Source of the DNA: Clostridium sp.
GTDB lineage: Bacteria; Bacillota; Clostridia; Lachnospirales; Lachnospiraceae
Reading direction: 5' to 3'
Length of the DNA: 64,000 nucleotides
Assembly (NCBI GenBank): GCA_023664605.1
Contig: JAMPFF010000002.1
Coordinates: 287,930 to 351,929 of the forward strand
The translations under genes and the position numbers were made by a program. Below the pieces are notes generated by a model. It did no database searches, had not been told where the DNA came from, and saw nothing but the letters and a program-made list of their open reading frames with translations. The number at the start of each line of letters is the position of its first letter. Position 1 is the stretch's first letter. This document shows, one piece after another, positions 18,968-28,039 of the stretch.

Positions 18968-19014
18968 ACGCAAGCCCAATGGCTTGCGTTACAAGAATTA
19001 CTGCGTAATTCTTG
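18968..19014. repeat. Two tandem perfect hairpins in the divergent gap
   Basis: ACGCAAGCC/GGCTTGCGT (18968-18976 with 18981-18989, 4-nt loop) is followed at once by CAAGAATTAC/GTAATTCTTG (18992-19001 with 19005-19014, 3-nt loop TGC). Neither is followed by a T-run, so they are not ordinary terminators. They would lie in the 5' leader of the acyltransferase gene if its promoter is upstream. Confidence 0.7.
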
Positions 19015-19068
19015 AGGGGAGCAAAGCAGGCATTTGGTTTTTGCTAGTAAGGAAGAGGGTTAGAGTGA

Positions 19069-20226
19069 ATGGCATCGGATAAGGCAAATGATAAAGACCA
19101 AAAATATAATATGACTTTCTGCATCCTTTCGGGAATTGCGATTGTGATGATTGTAGCAGGGCATGTGGGATATGATATTATGACGGTAGGAGGACTGTTT
19201 CCGTATTATTCGTTTCATGTGCCGTTATTTTTGTTTATTTCCGGGTATTTTTACAAGGAAGAGGAAGAAGCTGCGCCGCTTGCCTACTGCCTAAAGAAGA
19301 TAAAACGCCTTATGATACCATATTTTATCTGGAACCTTTTGTATGGTATATTGGCGTGGATGCTGCGCTTATGCGGGTTTGCGATGGGGGAGGGCATCAG
19401 TTTTAAGACGCTTTTCATATCGCCTTTTCTGCATGGTTATCAGTTTATCTATAATTATGCGGCATGGTTTGTGCCGGTATTATTTGTTATAGAAATGATG
19501 AACATTGTGATGCGGCTTTTATTAAAGCGGCTGCGTTTATGTCATGAAAGCTTGATACTGGCGGTTTCCCTTATCATTGGCATGATTGTCGTATGGTTCG
19601 CGATTGGCGGACATGTATGGGGATTATATAAGGCGCCGGGCAGAATCCTGTTTTTATACCCCTGTTTCCAGATGGGGCAGTTTTATCATAAGAAGCTGGA
19701 AAAGTACGATACGCTTGGCAGCCCCGCCTATTTTGGCATTGTGATAGGACTGCAGCTTGTTTTGATATTTTCCTGTAACGGGCTTGCCTACAGCAGCGTG
19801 TGGTGTACGGGATTTATGAACGGACCGGCCGTTCCCTATCTGACGGCCGTTACGGGCATTGCATTCTGGCTGCGTGTCGCCAGGATTATCACACCGGCTT
19901 TCGAGAAAAGCAAAGCTGTGCTTTATCTGGGGAAGAATACATATGCGGTCATGCTGCACCACATTATGGCGTTTATGCTGGTAGAAATGATAATTGCGGC
20001 GTTTGCAGAGCATACGCCATGGTTGGCGGATTTTGACGGAACGCTTTACCGGACGAATATCGACTATTACTATATGATAAGGGGAGCAGAGGAGTTTAAG
20101 ATGGTTTATCTGCTGGCGGGTATCATACTGCCGCTCTTATTACAGTATGGACTGGATAGAATAGGGATAAAAATAAAAGAAAGACGGAATGAAAAAAGTG
20201 ATGGAAAACCTTATAATAACAGATGA
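19069..20226 (+). CDS. Acyltransferase family 3 membrane protein
   Basis: 385 residues, about ten membrane helices, with the Acyl_transf_3 signature: an early histidine in IVAGHVGYD near residue 30, FHVPLFLFISGYFYK near 50-64 and KKIKRLMIPYFIWNLLYG near 75-92. Such integral-membrane enzymes move acetyl or other acyl groups to sugars of cell-surface polymers. The start ATG 19069 follows GGAAGAGGG. The gene overlaps the next small frame by 38 nt and precedes a glycosyltransferase, in line with surface glycan modification (inference). Confidence 0.9.
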   Translation: MASDKANDKDQKYNMTFCILSGIAIVMIVAGHVGYDIMTVGGLFPYYSFHVPLFLFISGYFYKEEEEAAPLAYCLKKIKRLMIPYFIWNLLYGILAWMLRLCGFAMGEGISFKTLFISPFLHGYQFIYNYAAWFVPVLFVIEMMNIVMRLLLKRLRLCHESLILAVSLIIGMIVVWFAIGGHVWGLYKAPGRILFLYPCFQMGQFYHKKLEKYDTLGSPAYFGIVIGLQLVLIFSCNGLAYSSVWCTGFMNGPAVPYLTAVTGIAFWLRVARIITPAFEKSKAVLYLGKNTYAVMLHHIMAFMLVEMIIAAFAEHTPWLADFDGTLYRTNIDYYYMIRGAEEFKMVYLLAGIILPLLLQYGLDRIGIKIKERRNEKSDGKPYNNR

Positions 20227-20566
20227 TATTTATAAAATTATGATAACCGCGCTGTTGATACTGCTAATGTTGTTAGTGGCGGTTATGCTGCATACATTTT
20301 GTTACGGCATGGCGCGGATATATAACTGGAACGGGAGCCGCTACCGCTATCTGGGCTATGTGCCGGTCAGAAAAGAGGACGGCGGTTTTGCGGTTCGGAT
20401 TGGCGTGCGGATGGTGGATTTATCGCGCACCACGCGTTACAGAATTTGTCCGGGGCGGGCTTTTTGCAGGAAAAACCGATACCGGGATATGTATGTATAT
20501 GCGGACGGGGCCAAAAGCTGTCTCGTCATAGAGGGAGAAGCAATGAAAACAGAGATTCCCTTTTAA
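20189..20566 (+). CDS. Small protein with one membrane helix, unknown
   Basis: Up to 125 residues, starting inside the end of the acyltransferase gene (ATG 20189, alternative ATG 20201). One hydrophobic helix lies at about residues 17-42; the rest is a basic soluble tail with many Arg and Tyr and a C-terminal stretch resembling a small beta domain. Likely translated by coupling. No family recognised. Confidence 0.6.
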   Translation: MKKVMENLIITDDIYKIMITALLILLMLLVAVMLHTFCYGMARIYNWNGSRYRYLGYVPVRKEDGGFAVRIGVRMVDLSRTTRYRICPGRAFCRKNRYRDMYVYADGAKSCLVIEGEAMKTEIPF

Positions 20567-20578
20567 GGAAAGTTCTGG

Positions 20579-20653
20579 TATACTAACATATGTATTTGAA
20601 GTTGAAAAAGCAAAGGTTTTCTAACCGTGAGTTTGTGCGTTTTAGTCACAAAT
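20579..20653 (+). promoter_or_regulatory. Extended -10 promoter and CCGTG-type leader hairpin before the glycosyltransferase
   Basis: TGGTATACT gives an extended -10 (hexamer 20579-20584). The leader then holds GGTT/AACC (about 20615-20626) and the motif CCGTGAGTTTGTG (20625-20637) whose TTTGTG pairs with CACAAA (20647-20652). It is one of three copies of this element in the window. Confidence 0.55.
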
Positions 20654-20684
20654 ATGGCAGGCAAAGAAAGGCGTATGGTTAAGT

Positions 20685-21731
20685 ATGATTACGATAAGTC
20701 TTTGTATGATTGTAAAAAATGAAGAGAGGCTGCTTGCAAGATGCTTAGACAGCGTGTCGGGGCTGATGGATGAAATCATCATTGTCGATACCGGCTCTAC
20801 GGACAAAACGAAAGAGATTGCAGCGCGTTATACGGATAAAATCTATGATTTTGAATGGGTGCAGGATTTTTCGGCGGCGAGAAATTTTGCTTTTTCCAAA
20901 GCAAATATGGAATATATTTATTCGGCGGATGCTGATGAAGTGCTGGATAAAGAGAATAGGGAAGCTTTTTTGCAGTTAAAGAAAACGCTTTTGCCGGAGA
21001 TTGACATTGTACAGATGTATTATGCGAACCAGCTTGATTTTGGAACGATTTATAATTATGATAAAGAGCTTCGCCCCAAGCTTTTTAAACGTTTAAGAAC
21101 TTTTACGTGGGCGGAACCTATTCATGAGCAGGTGATTTTGGAACCTGTAATTTTCGACAGCGATATCGCGATTCTGCATATGCCGGAAAATAACCATAAA
21201 GACAGGGATTTGGCATCCTTTGTGCGGATGACGGCTGCCGGTGCGCATTTATCGGCAAGGCTGCATAATATTTATGCCAAGGAACTGTTTATTTCCGGAG
21301 AAGAGCAGGATTTTTTAAACGCCGAAGCATTCTTTGAAGCTTCCTGCTTAGATACGGAAAGGTCGTTAGATGAAATCAAGGAAGCGTCGTGCGTGGTGGC
21401 AAGAGCGGCAAGGCTTAGAAAGGATACGGAGAAATTTTTTAAATATGCGCTGAAAGTGGTCGCTGCGGAGGGCTGTGCGGAGATTTGCTGTGAACTGGGA
21501 GAGTATTTTTTGGAGCGGCAGGATTTGCAGGAAGCAATTATATGGTTTTATAATGGCGCGTATGAAACGGAGAGTATCCTTAATATACATAGTAGTGGGA
21601 AGATTCCGCTGCTTGCCCTTGCGAAGTGTTACCGGCTCTTAGGAAATGAAGAACAGGCGCAGGCATATGAAAAACTGGCAAAAGACGCGACGTCTGAAAA
21701 CATGACAGAAGACGGGAAAGGAATCAGATAG
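20685..21731 (+). CDS. Family 2 glycosyltransferase with C-terminal TPR-like region
   Basis: 348 residues. The GT-A domain (about 1-200) has ISLCMIVKNEE, IIVDTGSTDKT and the metal-binding SADADE near residue 86, closely resembling the SunS-like/WaaE-like group of GT2 enzymes. The C-terminal 150 residues are helical, alternating in a tetratricopeptide-like way. It directly abuts the aminotransferase gene (0 nt). Could transfer sugar to a cell-wall polymer or a protein; substrate unknown. Confidence 0.9.
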   Translation: MITISLCMIVKNEERLLARCLDSVSGLMDEIIIVDTGSTDKTKEIAARYTDKIYDFEWVQDFSAARNFAFSKANMEYIYSADADEVLDKENREAFLQLKKTLLPEIDIVQMYYANQLDFGTIYNYDKELRPKLFKRLRTFTWAEPIHEQVILEPVIFDSDIAILHMPENNHKDRDLASFVRMTAAGAHLSARLHNIYAKELFISGEEQDFLNAEAFFEASCLDTERSLDEIKEASCVVARAARLRKDTEKFFKYALKVVAAEGCAEICCELGEYFLERQDLQEAIIWFYNGAYETESILNIHSSGKIPLLALAKCYRLLGNEEQAQAYEKLAKDATSENMTEDGKGIR

Positions 21732-22784
21732 ATGAAATGGGAAGATAATGTGCGCAAGGCGGCTCCTTATATACCCGGAGAGCAGCCGCAGAAAAAAAAT
21801 ATTATCAAATTAAATACAAACGAATGCCCCTATCCGCCGTCGCCGATGGTGGAAAAGAAAATGAAAGAATTGGCGTATGAGGATTTGCGGCTTTATCCGG
21901 AATTTCCGGAAGAAACGCCGTTAGCGCAGCTTTTGGCAGACTATTATCAGGTGAAAAAAGAGCAGATTTTTATCGGCGTCGGTTCTGATGATGTGCTTTC
22001 CATGGCGTTTTTGACATTTTTTCATTCAGATAAACCGGTCTTTTTCCCGGATATCACATATTCGTTCTATGACGTATGGGCCAAACTTTATCGGATTCCT
22101 TATGAGGTAAAGCCGTTAGATGAAAATTTCCGCATCAGAAAGGAAGACTATACGGGAGTAAACGGCGGTGTGATTTTCCCAAATCCCAACGCGCCGACGG
22201 GTATTTTGATGGAAGTGGATGCCATAGAGGAGATTATTCGGGCAAACCCGGACAGTATGGTGATTGTGGATGAAGCCTACATTGACTTTGGCGGCACAAG
22301 CTGTCTGCCGCTTTTGCCTAAATATGAGAATCTGCTCATTGTCCGCACATTTTCCAAGTCAAGGGCAATGGCGGGCTGCCGGATTGGCTATGCGATAGGA
22401 AGTGAAAAGGCGATTGGCTATTTAAACAGCGCAAAATACGCAGTCAATTCCTATACCATGAACAGACCGGCGCTGCAGCTTGGGGCGGAAGCGGTAAAAG
22501 ATGATGCTTATTTTAAGGAAATTTGCGCTAAGATTATGGCGACCAGGGAACGCACGAAGAAAGAACTGGCGGCGCTTGGCTTTACTTTCCCGGAACCCGG
22601 CGGCAATTTCATTTTTGCTTCCCATAACAGCGTTAAGGCGCAGGAGATATTTGAGAAGTTAAAAGAGCGGGATATTTACGTCAGACATTGGAATAAAGAA
22701 CGGATTGACAACTATCTGCGTATTACGATTGGCACGGATGAGCAGATGGATGCTTTGTTTGCGGCATTGAAAGAAATCATATAA
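21732..22784 (+). CDS. hisC: Histidinol-phosphate/aromatic aminotransferase (HisC-like)
   Basis: 350-residue class I/II PLP aminotransferase. Motifs: LNTNECPYPPSP at the N-terminus, GSDDVL, NPNAPTG, the DEAYIDFG aspartate/tyrosine pair, and the PLP lysine in TFSKSRAMAGCRIGY near residue 213. HisC converts histidinol phosphate and 2-oxoglutarate to imidazole-acetol phosphate and glutamate; members of the group also act on aromatic amino acids or other substrates. No other his gene is nearby, so the physiological substrate is not certain. Begins immediately after the glycosyltransferase stop. Confidence 0.88.
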   Translation: MKWEDNVRKAAPYIPGEQPQKKNIIKLNTNECPYPPSPMVEKKMKELAYEDLRLYPEFPEETPLAQLLADYYQVKKEQIFIGVGSDDVLSMAFLTFFHSDKPVFFPDITYSFYDVWAKLYRIPYEVKPLDENFRIRKEDYTGVNGGVIFPNPNAPTGILMEVDAIEEIIRANPDSMVIVDEAYIDFGGTSCLPLLPKYENLLIVRTFSKSRAMAGCRIGYAIGSEKAIGYLNSAKYAVNSYTMNRPALQLGAEAVKDDAYFKEICAKIMATRERTKKELAALGFTFPEPGGNFIFASHNSVKAQEIFEKLKERDIYVRHWNKERIDNYLRITIGTDEQMDALFAALKEII

Positions 22785-22797
22785 GAGGAGAATGAGT

Positions 22798-23298
22798 ATG
22801 AGTGCTTTAGCGGCTTGGTTTGCCAATACATTGGGCAAATATGTATCAAAGGAGATTGTTATTTTTATTATTTCCATGATTCCGATTCTGGAACTGCGGG
22901 GCGGCCTGTTGGTGTCAAAACTTTTGGACGTTTCGATTTTAACGGCGATTCCGATTTGTATTATCGGCAATATTATACCGATTCCGTTTATACTGCTTTT
23001 TATCAAGCAGATTTTTAAATGGCTGAAGAAGATAAAAGTTTTTAAGGGATTAATTGAAAAGCTGGAAAACCGGGCGATGGGTAAGAGTGAGTCTATCAAA
23101 AAGTATGAGTTCTGGGGGCTGGTTTTATTTGTCGGCATACCACTTCCGGGAACGGGTGCATGGACAGGGTCGTTAATTGCCGCGCTTTTGGAAATTGATT
23201 TTAAGAAAGCGATATTGGCGGAACTGCTGGGTATTGCAATAGCAACTGTTATTATGTCGATTGTATCCTATGGATTGTTGGGCGTGCTGATTTCATAG
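22798..23298 (+). CDS. COG2426 small multi-drug export family membrane protein
   Basis: 166 residues, four or more helices, with the family signature ISMIPILELRGGLL near the N-terminus and GIPLPGTGAWTGSLIA in the middle. The name of Pfam PF06695 suggests drug export, but the group is poorly characterised. ATG 22798 is 7 nt after GAGGAG; ATG 22792 is too close to it and is rejected. Confidence 0.85.
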   Translation: MSALAAWFANTLGKYVSKEIVIFIISMIPILELRGGLLVSKLLDVSILTAIPICIIGNIIPIPFILLFIKQIFKWLKKIKVFKGLIEKLENRAMGKSESIKKYEFWGLVLFVGIPLPGTGAWTGSLIAALLEIDFKKAILAELLGIAIATVIMSIVSYGLLGVLIS

Positions 23299-23337
23299 CG
23301 TATTGATGATATGTTTACCATAGAAAGTGTCTGTGAA

Positions 23338-26268
23338 ATGATGAAAAACAAAAGGAATATACTGGTTGCGGGATTTTCAACAATAGCAGTTGTTATTGTT
23401 ATGCTGGCGGCGGCGCACGGACTGGGCGGGGAGACAGAGAAAAATCTGGCTCTTTTAAGGGGCGTCAAGGCGTCCTGCGACAGTATGGAAACAGAGGGGT
23501 TATCGGCTGATAAGGCGATTGATGGAGACGACGAAACGCTGTCTTCCCGCTGGTCGAGCGAGAATAACTGGGAAGACGCTTCTCATTATATAGAACTGGA
23601 ATTTCCGGAAGAAATTTCAGTTTCTTTTGTTATTTTAAAATGGGAGCGGACGAATGTTACGGCCTATCGGCTTGAAGGTTCGGCAGATGGAGAAAATTGG
23701 GAGGTCTTGGCGGACTTTCATCATGCGCCGGAAACAAAGCGGCAGGAGATAGCATTGGCCGAGGCGGCCAAAGTGCGTTTTTTGCGGATGTCTACCAGTG
23801 CGGTTTCGCAGGCGGAAGAAGACTATTCTAACTTGTATCAGAATGTCTCTTTATACGAATTTGAGGTGTATGCGGACAAGCCGGCGGCGTATTTACTGGA
23901 AGAGCCAATCATAGAGACAAGAGAAGATAACAGCAGATATTTAAAACTGCCAAAGGCGCCGGAGGGATATCAGGTAACATATCTGGGCGCGGATTATGAG
24001 CAGATTATCGGCGCGGACTGTGAGGTCTATGAGACAATACAGGATAAGGAAGTAACGGTCGGTTATCTGGTGGAACAGACAGCGGGTAAGGAAGAGGCCA
24101 GAGAGATTTCTTTTACCATACAGGTTCCGGCGGCAGGGGGCGGATTGCAGGGAGAAAATGCAAAACCCGAGGTGATTCCCGCGCTGGCGGAATGGGATGG
24201 GGCGGATGGCATATTTGTGCCGGGGGATGATTCCCGTATCGTGATACAGACAGAATCCCTTAGAGAGAGCGCACAGTTGTTTGCCGAACGCTATGAACTG
24301 ATTATGGAACGGGAAATTTCGGTGGAAGAGGGAAATTATGAAGATGTGCGGCCGGGAGATTTCTATTTGACCTATGATGACGGCATGGAGGATAGCGCGG
24401 TATCCGGCGTCGGCAGCGAGGGATATGTCTGTGATATTACTGACAAATGTGTCATAATTGGAACGGATGCGCAGGGTATATACTGGGGAACGATTACCAT
24501 CTTGCAGATATTAAAGGGGCAGACGGATTTAACGGCGCAAAGGATGGACGATACGGCGGCGGATGCGGTAAAAACACTTCCGCAGGGAAAGATTCGCGAT
24601 TATCCGAAATATCAGGTGCGGGGTTTTGGCATCGACGTGGCGAGAAAGCCCGTTTCCATGGATATGTTATATCAGATTATGAAGAATATGTCATGGTATA
24701 AGATGAATGATTTGTCGATACATTTAAACGATAATGTGATTTTAAGCACCAGCGGGCTGACAGGTTCCATAGAGGAAGCCATGACGGCGGACAGCGCCTT
24801 TCGGCTGGAGGTAAGCGTTGCCAATGAGAAGGGTGAGAAACTGACGAGTGATGAATATGCCTATACGGCGCAAGAGTTTGCTGATTTTATGAATACTGCC
24901 AAGGCATATGGAATCCAGGTTGTACCGGAAATTGATACGCCTGCGCACTCTCTTTCCATTACGAAGCTTTTCCCGGAATATGCTTTGACCGTGAGAAACG
25001 AAGCCGTAGACCAGATAGATTTAAGCAGGGATGAGGCGGTGGAACTTATAAAAGATATCTGGCGTGAGGCGTTAAACGGACAGGCGGGAACGGCGTCTGT
25101 TGCCGCGTTTGCGGGGGCGGCCGCCGTCAATATCGGTATGGATGAATATTACGGAGACGGCGAAACATACAGGCAGTATATGAATGACATCATAACGTTC
25201 ATACGTACGGAAAGCAATACGGAAACAATCCGGCTCTGGGGAAGCCTGAGCAATATCGAGGGGGAGACGACGCCGGACACAAAAGATTTACAGATGAACC
25301 TCTGGAGTACGACATGGGCGGATTCGATGGAAATGTACGAAGCGGGCTATTCGCTCATCAATATGCAGAATAACCATCTCTATATCATTCCCGGCGGCGG
25401 ATATGACTATCTGGACACGGAGGAACTTTTTGCAAATTGGGAAGTAAATAAATTCTATGATTATAACCAGCTGGAACATATTCCCGTCTATTCCCCGCAG
25501 ATGTTAGGCGCGTCGTATATGATATGGAATGATATGTGCGGCAGGCTGGATGTGGGCATTTGCGAAAGCGATTTATTTGACAGGTTCTATCAGCCGCTTG
25601 GCGTTATCAGCGCGAAGCTGTGGGGCGGCGTCGAGGCTTCCTATGAAGAACATATGGCGTTATTTGACGCTTTAGGAAGCGCGCCGGACAGCAATCCGTA
25701 TGCTTTGGCGGCGTGGGGCGGCGCTGATGAAGGAAAGCCTTTGCGTCTGCCCGCAGGCGGTGGCGTGGCTGATAATGAAACGATTGTACTTTCCGGCGGG
25801 GAGGATTATATCGAAACCGGTTATACGAATGCCCTTAAGGCTGATAACGGAAATTATCCGGGAATCGGCGGCAGTTATACGGTCAGTATGCAGGTATATC
25901 GTGAAAACGCCTCGGAGAAAGCGGTGGACAAAGCCAAAGAGGAAATCTTGTTTGAGGCGGACGCGCCCTATGGGCAGACAGCTTTTAAAGCGGTACAGAC
26001 AGGAAGCGGACAGGTAGGATTTTCCAGAGAGGGAAAGGACTATTCTTTTGCCTATACGCTGCCGGTAGGGGAATGGGTCAGTCTTACGATACAGGGAGAA
26101 CAAAATAAGACAAGCCTGTATATCAATGGGAGGCTGGTTGATACGCTGGGAGACGACGAGCCTTTTATGGAGTATGCGACTTTTGTATTTCCGCTTGAAC
26201 GGATTGGTTCCAAAACCGATAGTTTTCATGGTATGATAAAAGAAATCGAGATTACGGGGAGAATGTAA
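23338..26268 (+). CDS. Secreted GH20 beta-N-acetylhexosaminidase / lacto-N-biosidase-like enzyme
   Basis: About 976 residues from ATG 23338 (a further in-frame ATG at 23311 adds 9 residues). Order: signal peptide (LVAGFSTIAVVIVMLAAAHG), an F5/8 type C carbohydrate-binding domain (about 35-180), a beta linker, the GH20b cap (about 275-410), the GH20 TIM barrel with RGFGIDVARKPVSM near 430, VPEIDTPAHS near 530 and the acidic pair in IGMDEYYG near 600, and a C-terminal LamG/concanavalin-like domain (about 800-970). The usual GGDE is GMDE here. Cleaves N-acetylhexosamine or lacto-N-biose from host or dietary glycans (inference). Confidence 0.9.
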   Translation: MMKNKRNILVAGFSTIAVVIVMLAAAHGLGGETEKNLALLRGVKASCDSMETEGLSADKAIDGDDETLSSRWSSENNWEDASHYIELEFPEEISVSFVILKWERTNVTAYRLEGSADGENWEVLADFHHAPETKRQEIALAEAAKVRFLRMSTSAVSQAEEDYSNLYQNVSLYEFEVYADKPAAYLLEEPIIETREDNSRYLKLPKAPEGYQVTYLGADYEQIIGADCEVYETIQDKEVTVGYLVEQTAGKEEAREISFTIQVPAAGGGLQGENAKPEVIPALAEWDGADGIFVPGDDSRIVIQTESLRESAQLFAERYELIMEREISVEEGNYEDVRPGDFYLTYDDGMEDSAVSGVGSEGYVCDITDKCVIIGTDAQGIYWGTITILQILKGQTDLTAQRMDDTAADAVKTLPQGKIRDYPKYQVRGFGIDVARKPVSMDMLYQIMKNMSWYKMNDLSIHLNDNVILSTSGLTGSIEEAMTADSAFRLEVSVANEKGEKLTSDEYAYTAQEFADFMNTAKAYGIQVVPEIDTPAHSLSITKLFPEYALTVRNEAVDQIDLSRDEAVELIKDIWREALNGQAGTASVAAFAGAAAVNIGMDEYYGDGETYRQYMNDIITFIRTESNTETIRLWGSLSNIEGETTPDTKDLQMNLWSTTWADSMEMYEAGYSLINMQNNHLYIIPGGGYDYLDTEELFANWEVNKFYDYNQLEHIPVYSPQMLGASYMIWNDMCGRLDVGICESDLFDRFYQPLGVISAKLWGGVEASYEEHMALFDALGSAPDSNPYALAAWGGADEGKPLRLPAGGGVADNETIVLSGGEDYIETGYTNALKADNGNYPGIGGSYTVSMQVYRENASEKAVDKAKEEILFEADAPYGQTAFKAVQTGSGQVGFSREGKDYSFAYTLPVGEWVSLTIQGEQNKTSLYINGRLVDTLGDDEPFMEYATFVFPLERIGSKTDSFHGMIKEIEITGRM

Positions 26269-26273
26269 AATAA

Positions 26274-27062
26274 ATGGAAGCCTATACGGATTTTGCGAGA
26301 GTATACGATACTTTTATGGATGAAACGCCCTATGAGGAGTGGTGTGCGTTTTTACTGACGTTACTGCACCGTTATGAGGTAAAAGAAAATATTACGGACG
26401 CCAATCTTCTGCAGGAGAAAAATTCCATTCTGGATTTGGGCTGCGGAACCGGCACACTGACACAGCTTCTTGCCGAGGCGGGCTATGATATGATAGGGAT
26501 TGATAATTCGGCGGAAATGCTGCAGATTGCCGTTGAAAAGAAAGAACGCTCGGGATTGGATATTTTATATTTATTGCAGGATATGAGAGAGTTTGAACTG
26601 TATGGAACGGTGGGGGCGGTTATCAGCGTATGCGATTCCTTAAATTATCTGCTTCATGAAGAGGAATTGCTGGCCACATTTAAGCTTGTCAATAACTATT
26701 TATATCCGCAGGGCGTATTTATTTTTGATTTTAACACAGTCTATAAGTATGAAAATGTGATTGGCGACAGGACGATAGCGGAAAACAGAGAGGATTGCAG
26801 TTTTATTTGGGAGAATTATTATCATCCCCGGGAACAGCTCAATGAGTATGATTTAACCGTTTTTGTAAAAAATAACAGTAGTGATGATACCTTTAGGCGG
26901 TTTCAGGAGACGCATTATCAGCGGGGATATCAATTAGGGCAGATGAAAGAACTCCTGAAAAAGTCCGGTTTGGTTTTTTTAGAGGCGGTGGATGCGGATA
27001 CACATGAAAAAGTGACTGCGGTAAGCGAAAGAATATATATAATAGCACAATGTGAAAAATAA
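26274..27062 (+). CDS. Class I SAM-dependent methyltransferase
   Basis: 262 residues with motif I ILDLGCGTGTLT near residue 60, IGIDNSAEML, and an FIFDFNT motif like the UbiE/BioC-type Methyltransf_25 group. Starts 5 nt after the GH20 stop, so likely cotranscribed. The stop codon lies inside the inverted repeat 27050-27073. Substrate unknown. Confidence 0.88.
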   Translation: MEAYTDFARVYDTFMDETPYEEWCAFLLTLLHRYEVKENITDANLLQEKNSILDLGCGTGTLTQLLAEAGYDMIGIDNSAEMLQIAVEKKERSGLDILYLLQDMREFELYGTVGAVISVCDSLNYLLHEEELLATFKLVNNYLYPQGVFIFDFNTVYKYENVIGDRTIAENREDCSFIWENYYHPREQLNEYDLTVFVKNNSSDDTFRRFQETHYQRGYQLGQMKELLKKSGLVFLEAVDADTHEKVTAVSERIYIIAQCEK

Positions 27063-27122
27063 ATTTTTCACATACGAGTTTATGTGATGCTGACAGCATC
27101 GACATAAACATCATGGGTTGAG
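27050..27122 (+). promoter_or_regulatory. Double hairpin between methyltransferase and hslO
   Basis: An 11-bp inverted repeat ATGTGAAAAAT/ATTTTTCACAT (27050-27060 with 27063-27073) covers the methyltransferase stop. Next is GTTTATGT...ACATAAAC (27078-27085 with 27102-27109) enclosing GATGC/GCATC. The gap ends in GGTTGAG (27116-27122), a motif seen in other leaders here. Confidence 0.7.
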
Positions 27123-27144
27123 CGGAAAAGGGAGCAGGATTAGG

Positions 27145-28020
27145 ATGGGCAGAGAGGATTATCTGGTAAGGGCGACGGCGGCGGATGCGCAAATCAGGGC
27201 CTTTGCGGTTACGACGAAAAATCTGGTGGAAGAGGCGAGAAGCAGGCATAATTTAAGCCCTGTCGTTACGGCTGCGCTTGGCAGACTGATGAGCGGCGCA
27301 TGTTGTATGGGAAGTATGTTAAAGGGCGAAAAAGATATATTGACGTTACAGATAAGCGGAGACGGTCCGGTTGGAGGTCTTACCGTAACCGCAGATGCGA
27401 AAGGAAACGTCAAAGGATATGCAGTCTCACCGCAGGCGATACGTCCGCCGAACGCACAGGGAAAGCTGGATGTGGGAGGTGTGATTGGAAACGGTTATCT
27501 GACCGTCATAAAAGATATGGGTATGAAAGACCCCTATTCTTCGCAGATAGCGTTGCAGACCGGGGAAATCGGAGACGATTTAACATACTATTTCGCCGTA
27601 TCGGAACAGGTTCCCTCCTGTGTGGCGTTAGGCGTTTTAATGGAACGCAGCAACACCGTGAAGCAGGCGGGCGGTTTTATCATTCAGCTTATGCCCTTTG
27701 CAGGAGAGGAGATTATCACCAAACTGGAAGAAAAATTGGCCGCTGTAAAGTCCGTGACAACGCTTCTGGAAGAGGGTAATTCCCCGGAGGAAATCCTCGC
27801 GCTTTTACTTGGCGATATGGGGTTGGAGATTACGGACAGGACGCCTTTGCAGTTTCGGTGTAATTGTTCAAAAGAAAGAGTGGAAAAGGTGCTTTTCAGT
27901 CTGGGGAAAAAGGAATTGCAGGATATGATTGCAGAGAATAAGGATGTAACGCTGCATTGCCATTTCTGTAATACGGATTATGTATTTGCGGTGGATGAGT
28001 TAAAAAAGCTGGTAAAATAG
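27145..28020 (+). CDS. hslO: Hsp33 redox-regulated chaperone
   Basis: 291 residues; cytoplasmic holdase activated by oxidation. The N-terminal core (LVRATAADAQIRAFAVTT) and the C-terminal zinc/redox switch with CNC (near residue 243) and CHFC (near 276) are both present, so all four switch cysteines are kept. Start ATG 27145 is preceded by AAAGGGAG; a TTG at 27118 in the hairpin region is rejected. Confidence 0.95.
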   Translation: MGREDYLVRATAADAQIRAFAVTTKNLVEEARSRHNLSPVVTAALGRLMSGACCMGSMLKGEKDILTLQISGDGPVGGLTVTADAKGNVKGYAVSPQAIRPPNAQGKLDVGGVIGNGYLTVIKDMGMKDPYSSQIALQTGEIGDDLTYYFAVSEQVPSCVALGVLMERSNTVKQAGGFIIQLMPFAGEEIITKLEEKLAAVKSVTTLLEEGNSPEEILALLLGDMGLEITDRTPLQFRCNCSKERVEKVLFSLGKKELQDMIAENKDVTLHCHFCNTDYVFAVDELKKLVK

Positions 28021-28039
28021 CAGGAAAGGAAATAATGGT

